Positions 25,366 through 35,380 of a stretch of DNA of 64,000 nucleotides are shown here, in pieces. The translations under genes were made by a program, and so were the position numbers. Location: the NCBI GenBank assembly GCA_030141605.1, contig JAQGDQ010000197.1:228501-292500 (forward strand), given 5' to 3'. The notes under the pieces were generated by a model that saw only the letters and a list, made by a program, of their open reading frames with translations, searched no databases and had not been told where the DNA came from. Within the stretch, counting starts at the first letter, position 1. Each line of letters starts with the position of its first letter. Origin of the DNA: Tubiluchus corallicola. Lineage: Eukaryota; Priapulida; Priapulimorpha; Priapulimorphida; Tubiluchidae.

Positions 25366-26334
25366 ATGACGTCATTCCACAATATTACAGAAAACTTTTT
25401 AACAAAAAATGAAACTGTTGCTACACGTGCTTCTGCTATTTGGCTGCCTCCATTGTTCTATGAGGTACTGTATTTCGCCCTTTGCACGGGCATAATTATT
25501 TTGAATTCATTTGTCATTATGGCCATTTTCAAGTTTCGTGACCTACAAACCACAAGTAACTGGTTCGTGTGCAATCTCTCTGTCACAGACCTGCTCATGG
25601 GTGTTGCAATATTGCTACTTGAGTCATTGCATAAACAGAGAATCACACTGCTTACTGAAAAACAACTGCATGGAATGTATGTTGGCATGTATGTCATAAT
25701 ACAAGCATTAGGTGGAGAATCTCTTGTTATGCTGCTCCTCGTGACAGTGGACCGCTATGTGGCGATTGTTCATCCACTACAATATCACAGGATTGTTAAA
25801 CCAGTGAGGGTGAAAAGGGCTATAGTTCTTACATGGTTATATTCGTTTTGCTTAGGTAACTTATTGACGCCATACAGATGTAATGAAACACAGTTGCAGC
25901 ACTGTGGATTTTTACAAATTATAGATGATACTGGCATGTACGTAATCTCAACCCATTTTCTGATCATTGTGTTCATAATGTTAACAGTTTACTTAAAAAT
26001 CATGTCAATTGCACGTAACCACTTAGTGCGGATTTCACAAGCTATGCATCAAGATCTTACTCTTTTACAAAATGTAAAGCAAGCAAAGATAATGTTCATT
26101 GTTATTGGTACATTTGTTATCTGCTGGCTGCCTTTCAATATTGCTGGCATTGTCCACAAGGCGACAGTGTATAAACAATCTCAGTTTGTTAGAGAACTTA
26201 TCTATTTTTTGGTAATTATGAATTCACTGTGTAATCCGTTAATTTACTCCTGGAAAAACAAGAATTTGAGAATTGCTATTCAACACATGTTGTGCTGTAG
26301 ATCTGGTCAGCCTGCAATTACTGAAGTACCTTAG
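25366..26334 (+). CDS. Intronless class A (rhodopsin-like) GPCR, intact
   Basis: This single open frame encodes 322 residues with seven hydrophobic segments and is predicted to be a plasma-membrane G-protein-coupled receptor. Visible hallmarks are TM2 LSVTDLLMG (Asp75), DRYVAIVHPLQYH at the end of TM3 (DRY at 129-131), FVICWLPFN in TM6 (250-258) and NPLIYSWK in TM7 (290-297). A CC pair at 310-311 could be palmitoylated. Glycosylation sequons lie at N6, N15 and N173. The start chosen is the first ATG, which aligns with the ATG of the broken paralogue upstream. The TM3 cysteine that usually bonds ECL2 is absent, while ECL2 itself carries C172 and C180. That pattern is known from melanocortin, EDG and cannabinoid-type receptors, but the ligand cannot be assigned. 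The gene is the downstream member of a tandem duplication. It has no introns, as is common for small invertebrate class A receptors. Confidence 0.93.
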   Translation: MTSFHNITENFLTKNETVATRASAIWLPPLFYEVLYFALCTGIIILNSFVIMAIFKFRDLQTTSNWFVCNLSVTDLLMGVAILLLESLHKQRITLLTEKQLHGMYVGMYVIIQALGGESLVMLLLVTVDRYVAIVHPLQYHRIVKPVRVKRAIVLTWLYSFCLGNLLTPYRCNETQLQHCGFLQIIDDTGMYVISTHFLIIVFIMLTVYLKIMSIARNHLVRISQAMHQDLTLLQNVKQAKIMFIVIGTFVICWLPFNIAGIVHKATVYKQSQFVRELIYFLVIMNSLCNPLIYSWKNKNLRIAIQHMLCCRSGQPAITEVP

Positions 26335-26766
26335 TTTAAATATCTAGCTTATGTTATCATTATTGTTTAGTAAAAGTCATGTTGGATCCAGTAATTAACA
26401 AAGAAAATTCTTGGTTCTGGATGGGGCAATGACATAGCCCATGTATCAAGAATTTAAAAAAAAGTGTTGTTGCTGTCTCTAGCTGATACATTTTCTACTT
26501 TCCTGGTGTCTGTTTACGCAAATCAGATTTATGACTTATGAAGGAAAGGATTAGACAGATTTTTGAACAGAAGAGACGAAAATAAGACGAAAACTGGCGA
26601 AGACTGGCTGCTTGCCAACTGACCAGTAAAGCAGCTTGGGTCAAGATTACAGAGAAAGGACGAGTTCGCCTACTGAGAACTTCTTCGTTTAAGCTAATTG
26701 ACTGTTAGGTGCAAGTGGACTTCGTAGGCTCACATTAGACTTAGAAGAGGAGAAGCACCATATCTC

Positions 26767-26767
<1 letters not shown>

Positions 26768-26798
<31 letters not shown>
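26768..26798. repeat. (CAA)n microsatellite
   Basis: About ten CAA units following AGGAGAAGCACCATATCT, possibly the tail of a LINE or SINE insertion specific to the downstream GPCR unit. Confidence 0.85.
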
Positions 26799-27296
26799 AA
26801 CTACAGTTATTGTAGAGCTTAGCATGGTGCATGATCTTCTTAGCGATTTTAAAATTGATTCCAATGTGTAATAAATTATTGTTACCAGCACTACCAGAAA
26901 TCCAATCTGAAATAAAGCTATTCCTGCCGAGTTTTGTTTTCTTTAGTTTTATGTTCATGCAAATTATTTCTCAGTAACTTTAAATCAGGTGAAAAAGCGA
27001 TCTGGCTACAGTCACATCAGGCAACATGATTTAGATGCACGTCTACTTGTCGCACTTATCCCGTTACACTATACTTTAGGGCGCCTCCTCTAGACCCTCA
27101 GCATAATACGACCTAAAGGTCTACATAATTGCAATGCATGCAAGCAAGCAACACAGGGACACAACTGACTATATAACGGTCTAATAAAGTAAGCTGCAGT
27201 TTCTTGTGAGCAGGACTGTTCTACAGCCATACGATATCCCATCTCATGCAATAAAGACACCATGTAGTACTGCCTTAAATGAGTGAAGCCTGCTAG

Positions 27297-27789
27297 ACAT
27301 GGACATGGACATAGACATGTTTATTGATCTCTTCTAATGTATATTTACATAAAATACACAACTGACTAAACATGTGAAATTACATGAAAGTAAAAGGAAG
27401 AAAATATATAATCAAGAAGTGATTAAATGGATGCAAGAGAAAGGGTAGCGAAAGACCATTAGGTCATCAAGTCAGCTACCCTTCTTAGATTAGTAAAATA
27501 AAAAACTATATGATCTGCAAAATTACTAGAAAAAATAACAACAACAACAAAAACAGCGATGAAGTCAAATTTAAGGAAGAAAAGATACAAGAAATAGTGT
27601 ACAGTTAACCTATATAACAATAACGTATATACAATAGTGCATATTTATTTTATTTAGTGGTACGTCTAGTGTTAGTAAATAATATGGTAGACATGTATTT
27701 TGTAAACATTTAACTTTTAAACATTTACAGGTGCGTCTTAAGTGTACGCTTTATTTGAATATGTAAATAAATATAATCCTATCAGCGAG
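27297..27789 (-). mobile_element. LINE 3' fragment inserted in the downstream duplication unit (493 bp)
   Basis: It interrupts a segment that is continuous in the upstream unit (CCTGCTAGCTACTGATG at about 23454). The flanks CTGCTAG (27290-27296) and CTACTAG (27790-27796) look like a 7-bp target duplication. Reading on the minus strand, its 3' end is ATCAATAAACATGTCTATG followed by CCATGT repeats, a CR1/L2-style tandem tail. It also carries the GGGTAGCTGAC...GGTCTTTCGCTACCC block (27443-27482) shared with two other places in the window. Confidence 0.7.
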
Positions 27790-27887
27790 CTACTAGCTGC
27801 TGATGACTGCTAATACGTCTGTGACTCGCATAGCTAAAATCAAGTAACAATATAGGATTAGTTACTTTTTAATTTATCGTTCTTTGG

Positions 27888-27943
27888 CACTGTTTAAACA
27901 ATAGTATTGCATATCGTATTGTAATACTATTGTTTAAACTGTG
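27888..27943. repeat. Near-perfect palindrome (inverted repeat)
   Basis: GTTTAAACAATAGTATT (27892-27908) is followed by its exact inverse complement AATACTATTGTTTAAAC (27923-27939). The loop is about 14 bp and the outer CAC/GTG also pair. The left arm is also found at 7462-7482. Confidence 0.9.
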
Positions 27944-29023
27944 TCTTGGGTATGGGTATGTATTTTCAGTCAACAATTCAAAAATTGAATTATCCAGATA
28001 CATGAATTATACAGAAATTGACAATTCTGTTACTACTAATATAATGGTTTGTTTGTTTGTGGAGTGTTAAATAGTTTCATACCAATCAAGATATGTAGGC
28101 TGTAAGGTAAATTGTTAAATTATTTATGTAAAATTATATCATAATAAAAATATCTTTTGGCTATTACATACTGAATTGTATTTCGATGTTGTTTTTGAAT
28201 TCTGGTAAATTTCTTTGTTGTAGATGTCTTAATAATGAACAGTTTTGTTCGAAACCGGTCGGCAATAAATTCGATTTTGATGTAATTCAAAAATTGTGCA
28301 TTTTTTGTTTCATTTTTATTTGATGCTACAAAAATTTAAATTCTTAGATCATAATTTAGATTATTGATTTAAGTTACTCTTTGTTGTGACGTCCATCAGT
28401 GTGATCGATTTATGTGTTTTTATAGAAAGAAATCCCGATAGTGGATTAATATTCATGTACTAGTTTGTGAAGAATCCAACTTTAGCATATCAATCACTTA
28501 GATTTAATGACAAACTTATAGGCCTGTCACTACAACAGCTAGCATCTACATCATGTTTTCCTCATTTATTAACCATTAGAGCTGCATGTTTCGTGTATTT
28601 TCCAGCGTATGTAAATATTTGCATTTTGGAGGAAAAAACGTCGTTCTGCCACAATTTTAATTACATTATTAGTTTATTCAGTCCCTGCTGCCGGCTATCA
28701 TTGATTGAGAATTTACGATGTGCACGTATCGACCAGACGGCAGCCGCAAAGGTGCTAGGATAAGCTTAAGATCGAATTTCCATAGGAATGGAAACAGTTC
28801 ATTAAATCAACTTTGGGTAGCAGAATTGATCAAGTGAAAATTGCTTAACTGTTATGGCTAATTCGTTAGAATCTTGTTCTTCAAAGATAAGCGAAAAAAT
28901 GCAAATTTCTAAACCGCATGCAACATTTTCTGTATTCGCTATGACATCTGTGTTAGTACTTAGTTTTGTGCACTGCAGCATGATTGTAGCAAGTGTACAA
29001 ATCTGAGCAATAATACTGGGTGT

Positions 29024-29635
29024 CAGTAGCGGCTCGTAGCTAAAATTAGCGGGGGTACTACTTCAGAAAATTTTTAGCCATTGTTTTAATACTGTGTAAA
29101 ACGTAACAAACGTATGCAATTTTAATGTTGTAGTTATATTTGGAGATCAGGTGCTGGACGGCCTCTTTTCTTAACTACAACTTTCTCATGGAGAGGCAAA
29201 TGTGAAAAATTAAACTGTTGTAGTTCACTTACAATCACAGAACTTATTTCTTGTGGATGCAAGGCATCCATTATTAAATAATTTATGATTTAAGCGCACA
29301 CCCTAGGTTTACACTTCATTACATCCAAGAATATGACGGTACACGGTACACACGTGGCAATTGTTACTGTGTTAGAGACAGTACTTTTCTACCTAGCAGC
29401 AGACGCTAGCGCTACAGCGTGTAATCTCAGACATGTGCGTATGGCCGCATGTGCACAACAGCCAAACACCACGTTGCTTGTGCTGAGAAGCAAATTGTAC
29501 TTCCCTCATCTGCTCGGGTTCTGCACAAGTATAAAAAAGAACTAAAAAAACTTATTATATTGCAGATTATCAATAATAATGAGTGAAAGCAAGGGGTGCT
29601 GCAGTACCACAATACCTATACACAAGCCGCTACTG
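29024..29635. mobile_element. hAT-like non-autonomous element (612 bp)
   Basis: The left end is CAGTAGCGGCTCGTAG and the right end, reverse-complemented, is CAGTAGCGGCTTGTGT, so the outer 11 bases are identical. The flanks CTGGGTGT (29016-29023) and CTGGATGT (29636-29643) form an 8-bp target duplication with one mismatch. Its interior shows no transposase motifs; a 70-codon open frame inside looks incidental. It sits at the outer edge of the downstream GPCR duplication unit. Confidence 0.82.
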
Positions 29636-29839
29636 CTGGATGTCCCAGAAAACACTATACACTTTACATTTTCTATGTTTTTTAACCCAGCAAAATGCTT
29701 GAAACTAGGTGAACTGAAGCCTTTATTAATTATTTTAGTCAAATTTGATAAAAATTTGAAAAGAAAAACTACACTCAACAGGCTTTTCTATTTTCGCTAC
29801 CTTCTTCAATTATTATCAATAATGGAGTAAACCCAGAAA

Positions 29840-30215
29840 GCTCTCCGGAGCTTTAGAGACCAACCAATGGCAAAACGGTTATCTTGCACTGAGAATGTTT
29901 CTGTGAGCGGTGACGAAAGACGACATCTTGTTGAAAAACTACATTGCTAACAGTGAGAGAACAGTGTGGTCCATAAAGTGCTCTCTCTGAATTTTCGCCG
30001 AACTTCAGTTATTGATAAAAAGACCCCCATGCAAAGACAATTTTGTACCTCATTTCTAATGTTACCGTCATCGCCAGTCAAAAACTGAATGAAAAGAATT
30101 GCCCGAACTTTTAGTTCACCTGTACTCATTTTTAAACATTTCGCTTTGTATGTTAACAAATGCAAATGCAAAATGTATAGTGACTTCTGGGACACCGTGT
30201 ATTCATGTATCATCT
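29840..30215 (-). mobile_element. Possible mariner/IS630-like DNA transposon remnant
   Basis: The minus strand begins TACACGGTGTCCCAGAAGTC, a terminal-repeat style sequence, followed by an 88-codon frame with a possible helix-turn-helix (SITEVRRKFRE). Only about 270 bp further on comes FQQDVVFRH (about 29945), resembling the FQQDGA active-site region of mariner-like transposases. The spacing implies a large internal deletion. No opposite terminal repeat was found. Confidence 0.35.
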
Positions 30216-30589
30216 GGAAAACTAGCTGCCTGAGCGAATAATAGGATTACTGAGAGTACAGACAGTGTGCATTATCTTACTATGTACTGTAATTGTTTGT
30301 GTCACAATAAATAAATATTATTTGAAATAAATCTACATACTAGTTTAGCCCAATGGGCATAAAGGTGTGTAGATTCCGTGTAAATTGCATTGTGCAAATT
30401 ACATGTTTTTCTGAGACTGAACTAATTAGCCCTGGAGGTAATTAATTAAAAAAGTGCCAATAACATTGTGGTAACAGTGCGTCAGATCTACAAGCATCGC
30501 TCACATTTCGATTACTATGTCGCCTGAATCTCGTCCTGTTTTACGTAGTTATTAGTTAGTGGCCAAACCACAGAAAAAAAGAATGGGAA

Positions 30590-31020
30590 TTTAAAGTATA
30601 TCCCAAAAAATGTTCCATACAAAATTATTATACTTTGCATTACGCTCATCTTTTTGAAAGACTTATGTAATTAGAAAATTCTGTTCTTGGTATTTAAAAT
30701 GTTCGCGCCAACTAGCAAAATGTCACTGATTCACCTTCCCAACGCGCACGACTGACTCACCAAAAGTATATTATTAATCATATTGACAAGGTATTGCTTG
30801 TTTATGCTTTTTGCTTAATTATTGTAGTACTCGAATGCCCTGATTATTTTTTGAAACTTTACGCAATGTTATCTAAACTTGTTTCAAACAACTTACCGCC
30901 AAGCTGCCCCTAATAGCAGTCATCGCGGGAATTTAAATTTTTACGTTTTATACAGCGTTACTAATACAGCTCTGAGTGCAATAAGACAGTACGCAGGTGA
31001 CGCAAACTTTCAGGAATTTT
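30590..31020 (-). repeat. Dispersed MITE/SINE-like repeat family, copy 1 (inverted)
   Basis: The reverse complement contains ATTAGTAACGCTGTATAAAA, GTTTAGATAACATTGCGTAA, AATAATCAGGGCATTCGAG, AAAAAGCATAAACAAG and TAATTACATAAGTCTTTCAAA, in the same order as copies 2 and 3. Confidence 0.72.
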
Positions 31021-31024
31021 TTAA

Positions 31025-32850
31025 ATTTTATGTAAGTTAGGGGTTTTCTAGCCCTTTAAATAAAAAAGAGGCTTTACGTTCAAATGGAAGATTCTTCATT
31101 TCACAAATACTGTAGCAAAATTTGTTGAATTTTACAATTTTAATTCTTTATTAATCTTAATTTTAAGATAATTTATTACTGATGAAAAAAATCCATAATT
31201 ACTGAGTTTTTGAAATAGAACTTGTCCGAAAGAAAGAAAATACGAAAGTGTGACATTCTGAACCTCTATTAGAACTAAGGATTCTTGGATTACAAGCGAA
31301 CCATGACCACTAGATATCTCGGCTCCATTGGTTGTGGGATGTCTTAACAAGCACTAAATATTTAATAATTTTGGATTTATTTAATAATTTTACAATTTTG
31401 TTACTTTTTTATGTAGAAAGATACCACAAGCGGTCATATTTAAAGGTCCTATGACACTATTTTTCATGTTATTTTTTATTTTAGCGTAAGGGGAATTGGG
31501 ATTACATATTTGCTAACGTTTAAAGCATTCCTTTTTGTTGATAACAAAAAAAACGGAACGGGTAATGTGAGACTCGAGCTCAAATTTTTTATCGCTCTTG
31601 TGCTTCACGTACCTATTTTACTATTAAATAATCCTATTCACAGCCATCTCACAGTCTCTCATAGTTTACAGAATTTAAGGCTAATGGGTACCTGCTTTAG
31701 TAGCTCTTACTCACAGCGTATTCTGCTCTTATACGTGGCTTCCTTGGATCGCTTATATACGTGCGTCTTCCCTCTTGAAAGACTTCATAGCTTGCTTGTG
31801 TGCTTCACTCTCACGTGTAGTAGTCATTACGCGGTGGTCAGATCGTCAGTAAGTGAATTTTCTTCGAGTATCATTCAGTTGATGACTGGAATGCTCTGAG
31901 CCGAGGTGCCGATGAGATATCCGCATTAAATTATGCTTTACGTGATTTGTGTATGCGATAGAGGATGCTTTCTATGTAAAAAGTGAACATACCGCTTCTC
32001 AGCCGTGCTTAATGGGAAGATGTTGCGTATTATCGTTAAATGTAAAAAAGCACGTGTTACCGTGGGATTCTGTAGCATTTTGGATTTCGCAAAGACACTA
32101 TTTCAGGTTATTTGCAATCTTCCACATTAAACGTCAAGGCTAGCAGCATGCAATGCCTTTTTATATGTTGCGCATTCGGTGTGATTTAGTTTGGATGTAA
32201 TTTCAATTATTTATGTTTCAATTGTAAGTAAGCTTCGGTTAATTGGTTGGACAGATGGTTTTGAGGACAACATTTACGGATACCTCATGTTGTACTCTTT
32301 AGCAATAATCTTCTATGTACAGATTGATAAGCAATAGTAAGTCATATTTAATAGCGTGAAATTGTCCAAAGTACAAACGTACATTTTAGTAAATTGACCG
32401 GGTTTTCTTATAGTTTTAGTCGCTTGTATATTAGTGTTTCTTTTCGCTTTAATAAAAAATTCGAAATTTTCTCATTAAATCTAGTCTATATTTGTTTTGC
32501 ACTGACAGGTCGTACCTTCTGAAAAATGGAAAATAATGAAGATAGGTACAAGGTGCAAGATACCTTTAGAACTTTCAAAATCCCTAGATGACAACGTACT
32601 GTATTTAAGTTTCCCTCATACAAACCTTCGGTTACCTGCTTAACAGAGCTACGATAAGTTCTTGACAGAATAAAATTTCTGCGTGTAGTATTTCTCCAAC
32701 TTGAGTTTGAGACTTTATTTCTATAATAAAATGGCAGGATTGCCCTTTTATTTTAACCATTAAAAGATGTATCAAGTATTCATTGATGATTGATATCTCT
32801 TTTAGTGGTTAAAATGATTGATATCTCTTTTAATGGGTTGAAGGTTACAC
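31025..32850. other. No gene recognised
   Basis: The longest frame (129 codons, 31510-31899) has no recognisable domain and unremarkable composition. A direct repeat of TTGATATCTCTTTTA at about 32789 and 32818 lies beside the TTAA MITE. Confidence 0.5.
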
Positions 32851-33206
32851 TTAAAGGAAAAGGCAAGTCACTTAGCAAGTTGGGTTTATTTTACTGTTAT
32901 CACTACTTAGAAAAATATAACAAAGACATTTGCAAAAAAACTGAATGCATAAAGTTAATTCAATAATTTACTGATTTTTGTAAAAACTTGTTATACTTTT
33001 GAGGGAAATTAACAGTACACTGCTATTTTTCGGCCGATGTACGATGTCATTGGTGGAATAATGAGAGCCCAAAATAGGAGTGTGAAATGATGGCGACTTT
33101 AAAGTGATTTTACCAAGCAAACGAGGTGCTCATCGCACTTTTATTACTAAATCTTTCTAACGTTGAAGTAAGCTTAAGTTCCCGAAAGGTTTGCCCTTTC
33201 CTTTAA
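32851..33206 (-). mobile_element. TTAA-flanked MITE, copy A (356 bp)
   Basis: The ends are TTAAAGGAAAAGGCAAG and GCCCTTTCCTTTAA, giving inverted repeats that start AGGAAAGG inside a TTAA on each side. The reverse complement aligns internally with copies B and C (shared blocks TTAGTAATAAAA, ATCACTTTAAAGTCG and GTGATAACAGTAAAATAAAC). A TTAA target resembles that of piggyBac-type elements, but no transposase is present and the superfamily is inferred only from the target. Confidence 0.75.
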
Positions 33207-33656
33207 TAGGATATTAACAAATTTAAGTTAGAGATGTGGTTAAGTGAGTTCCATTATAAAAAATAACTTTAATATTGTTGCTGCTAAACTCATTTTTGTT
33301 ATTTAAAACTTTGAAACGTATTTGGCTAAAACTGGTTAACTAACTGAAAAATATAAAGTCGGTAGCACTAGCCGCATTAGCTGACACACGCGGGAATAGG
33401 GTGATAATTTTCACACATTACACGTGAGTACCGTTCGTTATTGACGTTAATGCTTATAGCTTCATCCACTTGGCTTCCGCCATATTCTTACGTAGCTCGC
33501 GGAAAGGGTCCACTCTTGTAAAATCGTTACTTTTTTCCAAGGGCGTATCAAGTATTAACACTACTTGAAAAATTGCGCGCCATTGTTAATTATTAGCAGG
33601 TGGGGAGCTGGGTGGTCGTGTGGAATGGTAATGAAAAGTGTAGGCGTCATTACACA

Positions 33657-33820
<164 letters not shown>

Positions 33821-34849
33821 CGCATGTCAAACCTCTTTATACCGCCTACTTTGGGACTGCAAAAAAGTTGATGTTATAGCTATACGTTCTCTAGTAAAAG
33901 AAAACACGCGAACACCCCAAAGCCAATGTCATAATAAGTCAGTTTGCTTAATACTGGGTCTTGCTTTTTTATTAAATAATGAAATGTGAAGGGTTTTCTC
34001 GCAGAACGTATTGGACGTTTTGCATGTTTTTGAAACAGAAATCCGACCAAATCTGTAAGAGGGACCTGTGCATTGACTAGTTAGCATTAGTTGGCACCGC
34101 CGATGAAGAACAAAAATTCATTGGTGATGACCAAAAAAAGCTTTTTACAAAATATTCTTCTACATAATTATTATTATGAATACTCTTGTGACTGAGTTAA
34201 TCTTTAAATTGAATTAAGTGCATGGCTGCACAACAGCAGAAAAAATGTCAAAATGTGTGTATTTTAAAATTGTCAAGCATCGTCACTTTAACACTTTATA
34301 AAACTGAAAGAAACATTTATTGATCATATTAATCGGTTGGTTTTCTCGCCTTTGAACTTTACTGTATGCATGTCCATGAGTGCTTTTTACATCAACATTC
34401 TTCACATTATCCAAATCCTTTATCAAAAAGACCCGCTTATTTTTTATGTTGCCTTCAAGATTTATAATACGTGTTTATGTTACAGGCAAAGTGTGTTTGT
34501 GAACCAAAACAAATCAAGTAAAGTATCTAAAGTAATATCTTATTCACTTTCCTTAGACATTATATATAATACAAAAGTTTGTTTAGACAAAGTACTTAAT
34601 TCTTAGGTAATTAATAACTTAGCGACAATTTTATACAATTTAGCTAATAGTACCTGTGCGCTACGTCAGAAATTTAGGGTTAGCTCGATTTTTGTGCTGA
34701 AGTCAATTTGGGGATGCTGAATTCAATTTGATATGTGCCATTTTTTGTGTACATATTCGGCTGCCATTTTTGATTTCAAATAAGTAACCATGAATTTGAA
34801 ATAAGTCGGGTTTCAGCGTGCTTGCAAATTTTTTATAGTAAGGAATTTT

Positions 34850-35380
34850 CAGAATTGTTCCTTTTTTGCGATGCTGCTGGTCAGTTAAAAGACTAATTCT
34901 TGTACATAAAATATGCGGTGACACAGACGGCATTCAAGGCTTTTCAAGCGCTCATTTGAGCTTGTCGAATCTCGACTTTGCACTGCGTTCTTTGCTCTTT
35001 CAAGGCGGGTATGCTGGTAACGTACTAGACACAGTTGAAGATCAGGACGGATGGGTGGCTTTGCTGACGGAACAGTTCAAGCTTTTTGATGCGTTGGTAA
35101 TATAGCGTCCTAGTTTTGCAGCCATAGAAATTCGAGCAAGAATGAGGTGACGTTATTTTAACACAGCTGTCTCATTTTCAGTTTTAGATCTTTGCTTCAA
35201 AGGTTCGTTCAGTAAGTTTTCCAAAAATCACATGAGCTGCTCCAATTCGATGTTCCAAACCTTTTTCAGAAGTGCTTTTGTTGGAGAGTAGCCTTTCTTT
35301 CTAAGTATTAGAACTGGTCCGTCCACCTGATTCAGCAGCATGTCAGAGATGGTGACGTTGCATCCATTGCTCAAAAAGCA
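34850..35380 (-). mobile_element. RTE/Jockey-like LINE C-terminal remnant with zinc-finger trace
   Basis: On the minus strand the conceptual readings are ISDMLLNQVDGP and KKVWNIELEQLM (about 35355-35240), then a lysine/serine-rich stretch, ERAKNAVQSRDSTSSNERL, and LECRLCHRIF (about 34990-34900). A C-x2-C zinc-finger half after an arginine-rich stretch is a known ending of some LINE ORFs. Stops and frameshifts are numerous. The family is not certain. Confidence 0.42.

Larger units (their letters stand above)
20200..29020 (+). repeat. Head-to-tail segmental duplication carrying the two GPCR copies
   Basis: Non-coding flanks of the two receptors also match in the same order. Upstream examples are AGAAGCACAAAGT (20491 and 25153) and TTTATTTGAAGTTGAC-like stretches. 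Downstream examples are the GTTGGATCCAG motif (21680 and 26380), the GCTAGCTACTGATG region (23458 and about 27790), and a stretch from about 24300 that matches about 28590 (including GCCGCAAAGGT). The start codons are 4692 bp apart, so each unit is about 4.6 kb and the junction lies near 24.84 kb. The outer limits are approximate. The interior differs by transposon-derived insertions specific to one copy. Confidence 0.85.

Noticed and set aside
31510-31899. 129-codon frame as a possible membrane protein
   Set aside because: Hydrophobic patches are weak and no family motif or splice context supports it.
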